A stretch of 64,000 nucleotides of DNA, taken from positions 186,001 through 250,000 of the forward strand of contig DJRT01000023.1 in assembly GCA_002437905.1 (NCBI GenBank), in the 5' to 3' direction. Below, in pieces: positions 10,132 to 17,515 of this stretch (position 1 is its first letter; each line of letters opens with the position of its first letter). Source of the DNA: Ruminococcaceae bacterium UBA6353. Lineage in GTDB: Bacteria; Bacillota; Clostridia; Oscillospirales; Acutalibacteraceae. The translations under genes were made by a program, and so were the position numbers. Below the pieces are notes generated by a model that ran no database searches, was not told the DNA's origin, and was given only the letters and a program-made list of their open reading frames with translations.

Positions 10132-11025
10132 ATGCAGACAATGATCGACAAGTTGGAAAAAACCGCCAAGGAACAGCATCTGAATGTGTACTGGATCACC
10201 CAGATAGAAGACGGAACAGCGCACACCGTTTCCGTTACCCCCGCCAATCTGTGCAATGATATTTTTTCTATCTCCAAGGCCTTCACTTCCACCGCCCTGG
10301 GAATGCTGTGGGATACAGGAAAGCTGTCTCTGGACGATACCGTATACGACCTGTTTTCCGGGGAGTATCCGAATATCAGCACCGTGTGGAAAACCGTCAC
10401 GCTACAGCATGTATTGACCCACACCACTGGTATTACGGCCGGTTTTCTGGATGTTGATACCGACCAAAATATCGCAGTGGCCGAAGGCACCGACGACTAT
10501 CTGCAGATCGTGCTGGAGCATGTCCCCACTGTTACACCGGGTACGCAATGGGTATACAGCGACTCCAACTATTATCTCATCTCCCGCGTGGTTGAAAAGC
10601 TCTCCGGCATACCGCTGGAAGTCTTTTTGCGGGAGCGACTTTTCCGGCCGCTGCAATTTCAGGGGGTCGGCTTTGCCAAATGTCCGCGAGGACACGCCAT
10701 GGGGGCCACCGGCCTGTTTATGAGCACCGCTGATCTGGCCAAATTTGGAAAGCTGTGTCTGGATGGCGGCACCTGGCAAGGGCGACCGCTGGTGAGCCAG
10801 GCATGGTTGGAGCTATCCACGGGGCATCAACAGGCCATAGACAAAAACCGCTTTTACGGCTTTGGCTTCGTCGGCAACAGGGGACAAAGCTTTATCGGTT
10901 CCAATGGAATGAATGGGCAAAGACTGTTTGCCTCGCGCAAACATAAAACGGTCATTACCTGGACAGCACACATCACCGACGACAGCCTCCAGGCCCTGAC
11001 CGATATCCTGACAGAGGATGAATAA
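10132..11025 (+). CDS. Serine hydrolase, beta-lactamase/PBP4* family (class C-like)
   Basis: A 297-aa protein with the penicillin-binding active-site set: S46-x-x-K49 in FSISKAF and Y142-S in VYSDSNYYLISRVVEKLSG, typical of the EstB/AmpC-like family. No signal peptide or membrane segment is visible, so it is probably cytoplasmic and more likely an esterase or peptidase than a secreted beta-lactamase. Its start has a clear AAGGAG site and its own promoter. It is a single-gene unit, divergent from alaS. The substrate is unknown. Confidence 0.85.
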   Translation: MQTMIDKLEKTAKEQHLNVYWITQIEDGTAHTVSVTPANLCNDIFSISKAFTSTALGMLWDTGKLSLDDTVYDLFSGEYPNISTVWKTVTLQHVLTHTTGITAGFLDVDTDQNIAVAEGTDDYLQIVLEHVPTVTPGTQWVYSDSNYYLISRVVEKLSGIPLEVFLRERLFRPLQFQGVGFAKCPRGHAMGATGLFMSTADLAKFGKLCLDGGTWQGRPLVSQAWLELSTGHQQAIDKNRFYGFGFVGNRGQSFIGSNGMNGQRLFASRKHKTVITWTAHITDDSLQALTDILTEDE

Positions 11026-11121
11026 TCGAATGTCTGCCGTCCATCAATGCACAGATGGCTCTGCCTGAACAAAAATGCCATAGGCGTGAACAAAATAGAC
11101 ATTCCCTTTCGGTTCGTGCGT

Positions 11122-11129
11122 GCTATAAT
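11122..11129 (+). promoter_or_regulatory. Extended -10 promoter of the PHP-domain gene
   Basis: TGCTATAAT-type extended -10 (TATAAT at 11124-11129) 42 nt before the GTG start. No good -35 is visible, as is usual for extended -10 promoters. Confidence 0.6.
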
Positions 11130-11170
11130 GGGCGTACAATACCACCGCAAAGGGTAAGGGGGCTTTCTCC

Positions 11171-11968
11171 GTGCGCTATGTCTATGACCACGACCTGCAC
11201 ATCCACAGCCGGGTCTCGCTCTGCTCAAACGATCCGGAACAGACCAATGAACGCATTCTGCAATACGCCAAGGATAACCACCTGAACACCATCTGCCTGA
11301 CCGACCATTTCTGGGACGAGGCCATCCCGCTGGCCGCACCGAGCGATTTCTACCGTGTACAGAATTTCGCCCACATCACCAAGGCCCGGCCGCTGCCGCA
11401 GACCGAGGGCATCCGCTTCCTGTTCGGGTGCGAGACCGAGATGGATCAGTTTATGACCGTCGGCATCACAAAGGCACGGATGGCGGAATTGGATTTCATC
11501 ATCGTGCCGACCACCCATTTCCATTTCAAGGACTTCAACATTCCTGCCTCGTTCTCCACGCCTGCCCAGAAGGCGGATTTCTGGCTGAAAAAGCTGCATG
11601 CCCTGCTGGATATGGATCTACCGTTCCACAAGATGGGGGTCGCACACCTGACCTGCGGACTGATCGGAGACACCCGGGAGCAGCTTCTGGACACGCTGGA
11701 GGCACTACCCACCGCCGCGCTGGAAAAGGTCTTTACCAAGGCAGCGAAGTGCGGCATCGGCATAGAGCTGAATGCCGATGATATGAACTATGCGCCGCAG
11801 GAGGCCGAGACCATCCTGCGCCCCTACCGCATCGCCAAGGGCGTCGGCTGTAAATTCTACATGGGCAGCAACGCCCACCATCCGGACTGGCTGGAAAAAT
11901 CGCCGGCCATCTTCGAGCGCGCGATCGACGCGCTGGAGCTGACCGAGGAGGACAAATTCCGCCTCTGA
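11171..11968 (+). CDS. PHP-domain phosphoesterase (HisJ-like)
   Basis: A 265-aa protein with the four PHP metal-binding blocks: H10/H12 in DHDLHIHS, D45/H46 in LTDHFWDE, E88/E90 in GCETEMD, and H116/H118 in THFHF. GSNAHHPDW comes near the end. The family includes histidinol phosphatases and other trinuclear-metal phosphoesterases, and the substrate here is not evident since no histidine genes are nearby. The start is GTG with a GGGGG-rich ribosome site. The gene stands alone, closed by a strong terminator. Confidence 0.85.
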   Translation: MRYVYDHDLHIHSRVSLCSNDPEQTNERILQYAKDNHLNTICLTDHFWDEAIPLAAPSDFYRVQNFAHITKARPLPQTEGIRFLFGCETEMDQFMTVGITKARMAELDFIIVPTTHFHFKDFNIPASFSTPAQKADFWLKKLHALLDMDLPFHKMGVAHLTCGLIGDTREQLLDTLEALPTAALEKVFTKAAKCGIGIELNADDMNYAPQEAETILRPYRIAKGVGCKFYMGSNAHHPDWLEKSPAIFERAIDALELTEEDKFRL

Positions 11969-11982
11969 TATGACCGAAACGG

Positions 11983-12018
11983 AACGAACCCCCGCACAGG
12001 ATTGTGCGGGGGTTCGTT
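11983..12018. terminator. Bidirectional terminator between PHP gene and rlmH
   Basis: A perfect 16-bp stem with a GGAT loop (11983-11998 with 12003-12018), followed by TTTTG on the plus strand. The two genes converge on it. Confidence 0.85.
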
Positions 12019-12023
12019 TTGCT

Positions 12024-12506
12024 CTATTTGTGGTATTTTCCGCCGCTGCGGATCTGAAACGCGCGATAAAGCTGCTCCAGCAGCATCACCCGCGCCAGCT
12101 GGTGCGGAAAGGTCATCGGGGACATCGACAGCCGCAGGCTGGCGCGCTGCTTCAGCTCCTCTGCAAGGCCGTAGGAGCCGCCGATCAGCAGCACCACATG
12201 GCTGCAGCCCTCCACCGTGCAGCGGTCGATATACTCCGCCAGCGCCGGCGAGGGCAGCTCCCGTCCCTCGATGCACAGGGCGACCACCGCCGCATCCCGT
12301 GGGATATGCTCTGCCAGCCGCCTGCCCTCCGCCCGCACGGTGGCGGCGATCTGCGCCGGCGAGGGCGCATCCGGCAGGCGTTCCTCATTCACCTCGATGA
12401 TCTGCAGGCGGCAGAAAGCGCCCAGCCGTTTCTGGTACTCGGCGCACGCCTCCCGCCAGTAGGACTCCTTCAGCTTGCCGACGCACAGCACGGTCACGGT
12501 CAACAT
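12024..12506 (-). CDS. rlmH: 23S rRNA pseudouridine-1915 N3-methyltransferase RlmH
   Basis: A 160-aa SPOUT methyltransferase of exact family length. It begins VTVLCVGKLKESYW, has the SAM-binding knot sequence LLIGGSYGLAEELKQRA, and ends SMSPMTFPHQLARVMLLEQLYRAFQIRSGGKYHK, where the tail KYHK is diagnostic. It methylates m3-pseudouridine 1915 in helix 69 of the 23S rRNA in assembled 70S ribosomes. It lies 13 nt after the metallo-hydrolase gene, a conserved pairing in Firmicutes. Confidence 0.97.
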   Translation of the reverse strand: MLTVTVLCVGKLKESYWREACAEYQKRLGAFCRLQIIEVNEERLPDAPSPAQIAATVRAEGRRLAEHIPRDAAVVALCIEGRELPSPALAEYIDRCTVEGCSHVVLLIGGSYGLAEELKQRASLRLSMSPMTFPHQLARVMLLEQLYRAFQIRSGGKYHK

Positions 12507-12519
12507 GGCTTCCGCCTCC

Positions 12520-13314
12520 TCAGAAATAGGTCACCGGCTGCGTACCGGTCGGCTCCGCCACCGCCAGCAGGCAGTCGCGTCCCACGGCACAGCCGGCCGC
12601 TGCCAGCGCGGCCGTGGCAGTTTCCCGCGCCAGTGCCGGCGTATTGTTGTGCTCACTCAGATGCGCCAGCACAAAGCGGGTGGTCCCTGCCGCCGCCAGC
12701 TGCGGCAGCACGGCGGCGCAGTCACCGTTGGCAAGGTGACCGCCCTCTCCGCGGATGCGCTGCTTGAGCACATACGGATATGGCCCGTTTTGCAGCATAT
12801 CCGGGTCGTGGTTGGACTCGATATGTACAAGGCCACAGCCGGTCACACCGTCCAGTATCTCCTGTGTCATGCGCCCGATGTCCGTGGCCACCGCCACAGC
12901 GCGGCCATCTGCCGCCTCTATGCGGTAGCCAAAGCACTGGCGGCTGTCGTGCGGGGTGGCAAAGGGCGTCACCCGCAGGCCCCCGACCGTAACCGTCTGC
13001 CCGGCCGGCAGCGCATACAGCCGCTGCTGCGGCGTAATCCGGTCAGCCTCCGCCAGTGCATCCAGTGTGCCGGCCGAGGCCAGCACCGGCCAGCCGTATG
13101 CCCGGCACAGCACCCGCAGCCCCGCCACATGATCGGTGTGCTCATGGGTCACCAGCACCGCCCGAATGGAGCAGGGGTCGATCTGCCGCTCATCCAGCGC
13201 CCCACGGATGCGCTTGGCCGAAACACCGGTATCCACCAGCAGCCCGCCGTCCGCCTGCCCCACATAGGTGCAGTTGCCGGTGCTGCCGCTGAAAAGGGAA
13301 CAATAGCGCAGCAT
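12520..13314 (-). CDS. MBL-fold metallohydrolase, YycJ/WalJ type
   Basis: A 264-aa protein starting LRYCSLFSGSTGNCTY, with the metallo-beta-lactamase signature T56-HEHTDH-62, then ATPHDS, ATDIG and HLS metal-ligand blocks. This is the YycJ (WalJ/VicX) branch, thought to be a 5'-3' exonuclease linked to cell-wall and DNA coordination. The longer frame to 13353 would start in the murA terminator, so the ATG at 13314 is chosen. It is followed directly by rlmH. Confidence 0.9.
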   Translation of the reverse strand: MLRYCSLFSGSTGNCTYVGQADGGLLVDTGVSAKRIRGALDERQIDPCSIRAVLVTHEHTDHVAGLRVLCRAYGWPVLASAGTLDALAEADRITPQQRLYALPAGQTVTVGGLRVTPFATPHDSRQCFGYRIEAADGRAVAVATDIGRMTQEILDGVTGCGLVHIESNHDPDMLQNGPYPYVLKQRIRGEGGHLANGDCAAVLPQLAAAGTTRFVLAHLSEHNNTPALARETATAALAAAGCAVGRDCLLAVAEPTGTQPVTYF

Positions 13315-13335
13315 AAGTAAAAACGATCCTTTCTG

Positions 13336-13367
13336 AGAAAAAGCCGCAGGCAAATCGTCTGCGGCTT
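13336..13367 (-). terminator. Terminator of murA
   Basis: An 8-bp stem AGCCGCAG/CTGCGGCT (13343-13350 with 13360-13367) followed by TTTTCTC on the minus strand, just after murA. It lies before the WalJ-like gene, so that gene probably depends on readthrough or an unseen promoter. Confidence 0.75.
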
Positions 13368-13389
13368 TGGCTTTTCCTATGTTCCGGCC

Positions 13390-14676
13390 TCACGCGTGCA
13401 TGGCTTGCACACCGTCCGGTGTTGTAACCTCCCGGATATCCGCGCCAAGGCCGGTCAGCTTTTCCACAATGTCCTCGTACCCGCGCTCGATATACCCGAT
13501 ATCCTCGACCTCGGTAATGCCATTGGCCACCAGCCCGGCGATCACCATCGCCGCGCCGGCACGCAAATCCATCGCCTTCACCGGGGCGGCAATCAGCTCC
13601 GGCACACCCTGGAAGACTGCCGTTTTGCCGTCCACCTGCACCTGCGCACCCATGCGCCGCAGCTCATCCACATAGCGGAAGCGGTTCTCCCAAATGCCCT
13701 CGGTGATGATGCTGGTTCCCTCTGCCATGGATAGCAGCACACCGATCTGCGGCTGCATATCCGTCGGGAAACCGGGGTGCGGCATGGTTTTGATATTGCA
13801 GTGGCGCAGGACACCGGTGCGGCGCACCCGCACAGCGTCGTCCAGCTCCTCAATCTGTGCGCCCATCTCCTCCAGCTTGGCCGTGATGGATTCCAGGTGC
13901 TTCGGGATAACATTGCGCACCAGCACATCGCCGCCGGTCGCCACAGCCATGGCCATATAGGTGCCGGCCTCGATCTGGTCGGGGATGATAGAATAGGTTG
14001 CCCCGTGGAGCGTCTGCACCCCGCGGATCTTGATCACATCCGTACCGGCGCCGCGGATATCGGCACCCATGGTGTTCAGGAAGTTGGCCAGATCCACAAT
14101 GTGCGGCTCTTTGGCGGCATTTTCGATCACCGTCATGCCGCGGGCTCTGGCGGCCGCCAGCATGATATTGACCGTGGCGCCCACGCTGACGGTATCCAGA
14201 TATACCGAATTGCCCGTCAGCTGCTCGGCATGCACCTCAATGATCCCCTGCTCCATCGGCAGCGCCTGTGCCCCCAGGGCATGGAAGCCCTTCAGGTGCA
14301 GGTCGATCGGCCGCACGCCAAACCAGCAGCCGCCCGGCATGGGTACGCGGGCGCTGCCGCGCTTGCCCAGCAGTGCGCCGATAAAATAATACGATGCCCG
14401 CATGGTGCGCGCCAGCTCATAGTCCACCCGGTCCGTGCAGATCGGTCGGGGGTCGATCTGCACCGTGTGGCGGTCAAGGCGGTTGACCTCTGCCCCCAGC
14501 GAACGGAGTATCCGCAGCGAGGTAGACACATCGTTGATATTCGGAATATTTTCAATGCGGCACGGTTCATCCGACAGGATCACCGCCGGCAGAATAGCCA
14601 CCACCGCGTTTTTGGCTCCACTGATATCCACAGCACCGTACAGCGGCAGGCCGCCGTTGATCCTGTATTTTTCCAT
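13390..14676 (-). CDS. murA: UDP-N-acetylglucosamine 1-carboxyvinyltransferase MurA
   Basis: A 428-aa enzyme for the first committed step of peptidoglycan synthesis (PEP plus UDP-GlcNAc). K22/N23 (SGAKNAV) and the PEP/fosfomycin-reactive Cys117 in PMPGGCWFGVRPIDLH are present, so it is predicted fosfomycin-sensitive. The ATG at 14676 has an AAGGGG site, while the open frame upstream to 14844 is untranslated leader. It is monocistronic or nearly so, with its own promoter and terminator. Confidence 0.97.
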   Translation of the reverse strand: MEKYRINGGLPLYGAVDISGAKNAVVAILPAVILSDEPCRIENIPNINDVSTSLRILRSLGAEVNRLDRHTVQIDPRPICTDRVDYELARTMRASYYFIGALLGKRGSARVPMPGGCWFGVRPIDLHLKGFHALGAQALPMEQGIIEVHAEQLTGNSVYLDTVSVGATVNIMLAAARARGMTVIENAAKEPHIVDLANFLNTMGADIRGAGTDVIKIRGVQTLHGATYSIIPDQIEAGTYMAMAVATGGDVLVRNVIPKHLESITAKLEEMGAQIEELDDAVRVRRTGVLRHCNIKTMPHPGFPTDMQPQIGVLLSMAEGTSIITEGIWENRFRYVDELRRMGAQVQVDGKTAVFQGVPELIAAPVKAMDLRAGAAMVIAGLVANGITEVEDIGYIERGYEDIVEKLTGLGADIREVTTPDGVQAMHA

Positions 14677-14855
14677 ATAAACACCCCTTGAATGATTTAT
14701 CGCCCGCGGCGAAAAGGGATAGTCATGTTCTCTATAAGTCATATACCACAGGCAGACCGCAGGAGGTATTCCCCCGGCTGCCAGAAGAAATGTGCAGAAA
14801 AGACGGCACGGTGTACCGAAGCGCGCAAACGGTCCGTACACCATGCACCGAATAT

Positions 14856-14883
14856 ATTATACCACGCGCGCGAAAAAAAGCAA
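14856..14883 (-). promoter_or_regulatory. Promoter of murA
   Basis: TTGCTT (complement of 14878-14883), a 16-nt spacer ending in TGG, then TATAAT (complement of 14856-14861). About 180 nt of untranslated leader lies between it and murA (14677-14855), in which I see no coding or recognised structure. Confidence 0.7.
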
Positions 14884-14890
14884 CCCTTTT

Positions 14891-16063
14891 TTATTCCTGC
14901 CGGCGCAGGGCATCCACCGGCCGCAGACCGGCCGCCTGATAGGCCGGGTACAGCCCGCACACCGTTCCCAGTGCCAGGGTCAGCAGCAGCACACCAACCA
15001 GCTTGCCCCACGGCCACACCGGCACAGTGTGCAGGGCAAAGCAGCCGGCCGCATATATTCCCATGCCGCACAGCAGCCCGGCCAGCGCCCCCTCCAGGCT
15101 GAGCAAAAACGCGCCGGCCAGAAACTCCGCCAGGATGCGGCCGCGGGTAGCGCCGATCGCCTTTTTCACGCCGATCTCGCGGGTGCGTTCGTGTACTACC
15201 GAGAGCATCACCGTCATGATGCCAAAGCCGGAAACCACCAGCGACACCCCGCCGATGGCGGTCAGCGCCAAAGACAGGATCGCCACCATCCGGTCAAGCC
15301 GTTCCCGCTGCGCCGCCAGATTTTCGGTCATCAGGGTGCCCACGCTTTCCGGCAGGCCGGAAAGCACCCGCTCGATGGCCGCCTGCACGGCGGCGGTCTC
15401 CTCCGGCGAGGATACCCGCACGGCAATCTGGTCAAATGTCTCCTCGCCCACTGCCGCCTGCAAGGTGCTGTACGGCGTATACAGCATATAGGGAATCATC
15501 GCCGTCACCGTCTGCAGCAGGCTGCTGCCGGTGGCGGTAACCCCCACCACCTCCAGCTCCATGGTGGCACTTTCCAGCACCACACTGATGCGGCTGCCGG
15601 TGACATCCGAACGGCCAAAGGCCGCCAGAGCCAGCGCCTCATCCAGCACGCATACCGGCGCACCGGCCGCCACATCGCCGGCCGACAGCAGCCGGCCGTG
15701 CAGAAGCTGCAGCGAGATCACCTGGTCAGCGCCGGCATCAATCCCACAGCTGACCGTATTATAGATCTCACTGCCCACATCCACCGCCCCATACTTGATC
15801 ATCAGGGGCATGGCCTGCTTGACCATCGGCAGCCGGCGGATACTGCTCAGGCAGGGCTGCGTCAGCCCCTCGGAGGCGCTCACCGACAGGCCATTGATGC
15901 CCATGCTTTCCAGCTCCCCGCGGATCGCCTGCTCCCCCACAGCACCAACACCGGCGATCAGCACCACCAGTGCGGTTCCAATGCCGATGCTGACCGCTGT
16001 CAGCAGCGTGCGCAGCCGTCGGCGGCGCAGGCCGATCCAGGCGCTGTGCCACAGCTCCTTCAT
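14891..16063 (-). CDS. ABC transporter permease, MacB/YknZ (FtsX-like) type
   Basis: A 390-aa protein. It has one N-terminal membrane segment (about 18-42, TLLTAVSIGIGTALVVLIAG), a large extracytoplasmic domain, and a C-terminal FtsX domain with three segments and the diagnostic loop ERTREIGVKKAIGATRGRI. The frame stays open far upstream, but that part overlaps the adaptor gene; the ATG at 16063 overlaps the adaptor stop as ATGA. MacB/YknZ permeases work as mechanotransmitters driven by a separate or fused ATPase. No nucleotide-binding domain is present in this protein or next to it. Confidence 0.88.
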   Translation of the reverse strand: MKELWHSAWIGLRRRRLRTLLTAVSIGIGTALVVLIAGVGAVGEQAIRGELESMGINGLSVSASEGLTQPCLSSIRRLPMVKQAMPLMIKYGAVDVGSEIYNTVSCGIDAGADQVISLQLLHGRLLSAGDVAAGAPVCVLDEALALAAFGRSDVTGSRISVVLESATMELEVVGVTATGSSLLQTVTAMIPYMLYTPYSTLQAAVGEETFDQIAVRVSSPEETAAVQAAIERVLSGLPESVGTLMTENLAAQRERLDRMVAILSLALTAIGGVSLVVSGFGIMTVMLSVVHERTREIGVKKAIGATRGRILAEFLAGAFLLSLEGALAGLLCGMGIYAAGCFALHTVPVWPWGKLVGVLLLTLALGTVCGLYPAYQAAGLRPVDALRRQE

Positions 16064-16983
16064 GTTGCCGCCCCCTCCTGCGCTGTCACCGCAGCACCCT
16101 CCTGCACCCGTTCCGGCTCCAGGATAACCGTGCAGCCGGATAGCGCCACATCTTCTGTCAGCACACCGTCCGCCAGCTCTGCCACGGGCTCCAGCGCCGC
16201 GCGGCAGGCCCGGCCGTTCCGCAGCACATACACATAGCGGCCATGGGCATCCTCCTGCACCGCCGCATAGGGCACCAGAACCCCCTGCTCCGTTACCGCC
16301 GTAACGATGCGCGCCTTGGCTGTCAGCCCGGGGCGCAGTGTCTCGCTGCTTTGCCCGGCATCCAGCGTCACCACGCCCTCCACCACCGCCGCACCGCCGG
16401 TGGTGGTGCGCGCCGCCGGCGATATCTCCGTCAGCACGCCGGTATAGCGCTCTTCTCCCAGACCGTCCCCACTGACGCTGGCCGCCAGCCCGGTGCGCAG
16501 CGCGGGCAGATCCTTTTCCCGGATGCGCACCCGCACCCGCATATCCTCCCGCGTAGCCAGCACGGCGCAGGGCGCCTGCACCGCCAGCCACTCGCCGGGC
16601 TTGGCATTCACCTTCAGCACAATGCCGTCCGCCGGCGCCGTCACAATATCCGGCATAGCGGCCAGTGCCAGCGCCGCCTGCGTGCGGTCGCTGCTCTGCA
16701 TGCCGCGGGTGGCTGTTTTGTCCACCCGCAGCAGCGCATCCCCGGCGCACACTGCCTGTCCCTCCTCCACCAGCACCTCACCGATCACACAGCCCGCCCC
16801 GGCATAAACGCTTTCCCGGCCGCCCGCCTCCAGCACGCCGCTGCAGGTCACCGTCTGCTCCACCCGCTGGGTCTTCAGCTGCTGCGTCTGCACGCATGCC
16901 GTCTTATCGACCGGCCGCAGCAGCACCGCCACGCCGGCAGCCGCCGCCACGCCGGCCACTGCCAATATCCACCGCTTTTTCAT
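16060..16983 (-). CDS. Efflux adaptor (HlyD/MacA/YknX-like membrane fusion protein)
   Basis: A 307-aa protein with an N-terminal membrane anchor (WILAVAGVAAAAGVAVLL, about residues 4-21). It has a lipoyl/barrel-sandwich domain (VYAGAGCVIGEVLVEEGQAV; ADGIVLKVNAKPGEWL) and beta-barrel and proximal domains with the LRPGLTAKA block. The family links the permease to export across the envelope. The ATG at 16983 has a GGGAGG site. It is followed by the permease with a 4-nt overlap. In the usual three-gene operon an ATPase gene lies between these two; here it is missing. Confidence 0.85.
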   Translation of the reverse strand: MKKRWILAVAGVAAAAGVAVLLRPVDKTACVQTQQLKTQRVEQTVTCSGVLEAGGRESVYAGAGCVIGEVLVEEGQAVCAGDALLRVDKTATRGMQSSDRTQAALALAAMPDIVTAPADGIVLKVNAKPGEWLAVQAPCAVLATREDMRVRVRIREKDLPALRTGLAASVSGDGLGEERYTGVLTEISPAARTTTGGAAVVEGVVTLDAGQSSETLRPGLTAKARIVTAVTEQGVLVPYAAVQEDAHGRYVYVLRNGRACRAALEPVAELADGVLTEDVALSGCTVILEPERVQEGAAVTAQEGAAT

Positions 16984-17150
16984 TTGCCGCACCTCCCGCT
17001 CATTGCTTTTTATTTTGCGGAAAGGCGGCAAAAATATGTGCTGCCGACACGCCGGCAAAGCAGTAAACTTTTGTTATGGCATTTCTTACATATCCTCACA
17101 AAAAGGCGTATTCACACAGGCAAAATACCCGTTTTTTTGATTGTTTTGTT

Positions 17151-17424
17151 TAGACAAAGCAGTCGGGGTACAGCAGTTCCTGAAACGGAATATTTCCCCG
17201 TTTTGTTTGTCTCATCACTCGCAATACGACAGTATTGCTGCGTTCTTCGACTTCCAAAACGAAAAAATCTTCTCGTTTCAGGTCAAAGATTTTCGGCAAA
17301 CAGCGTTTCTTAGCGGCGCGGCGTCCCGACCGAAGAATACTGGCGTATTCTGAGCGGAGGGCAACAAAGCCGATAAGGACGCTGTTTAGCCGAAAAAACT
17401 ACTGTACCCCGACTGCTTTGTCTA
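17151..17424. mobile_element. MITE-like element with 28-bp terminal inverted repeats
   Basis: The ends 17151-17178 and 17397-17424 are inverted repeats matching at 27 of 28 positions (left end TAGACAAAGCAGTCGGGGTA). If the outer TA is taken as a target duplication, the element is 17153-17422, 270 bp. The interior has no credible gene but several hairpins (17183-17203, 17221-17238, 17334-17351, and a long-range pair 17291-17306 with 17379-17395). TA duplication with such ends suggests mobilisation by an IS630/Tc1-type transposase; none is in the window. It fills most of the gap between the adaptor and the metallopeptidase gene. Confidence 0.8.
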
Positions 17425-17443
17425 CAGATTTTGGCATTTTCTA

Positions 17444-17473
17444 TTGCTTTTTGCCGCATAAACGCGGTATAAT
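17444..17473 (+). promoter_or_regulatory. Promoter of the HEIWH-protein gene
   Basis: TTGCTT (17444-17449), an 18-nt spacer, then TATAAT (17468-17473). It starts 20 bp beyond the MITE end. The ribosome site AAGGAGAGG precedes the ATG at 17516. Confidence 0.75.
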
Positions 17474-17515
17474 TCTCTCTGTCAGACGCTATCCTACGGA
17501 AAGGAGAGGGAGCCT

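Noticed and set aside
16064..16750. Long N-terminal extension of the ABC permease
   Set aside because: It is the adaptor gene read in another frame (Gly/Ala/Arg-rich nonsense).
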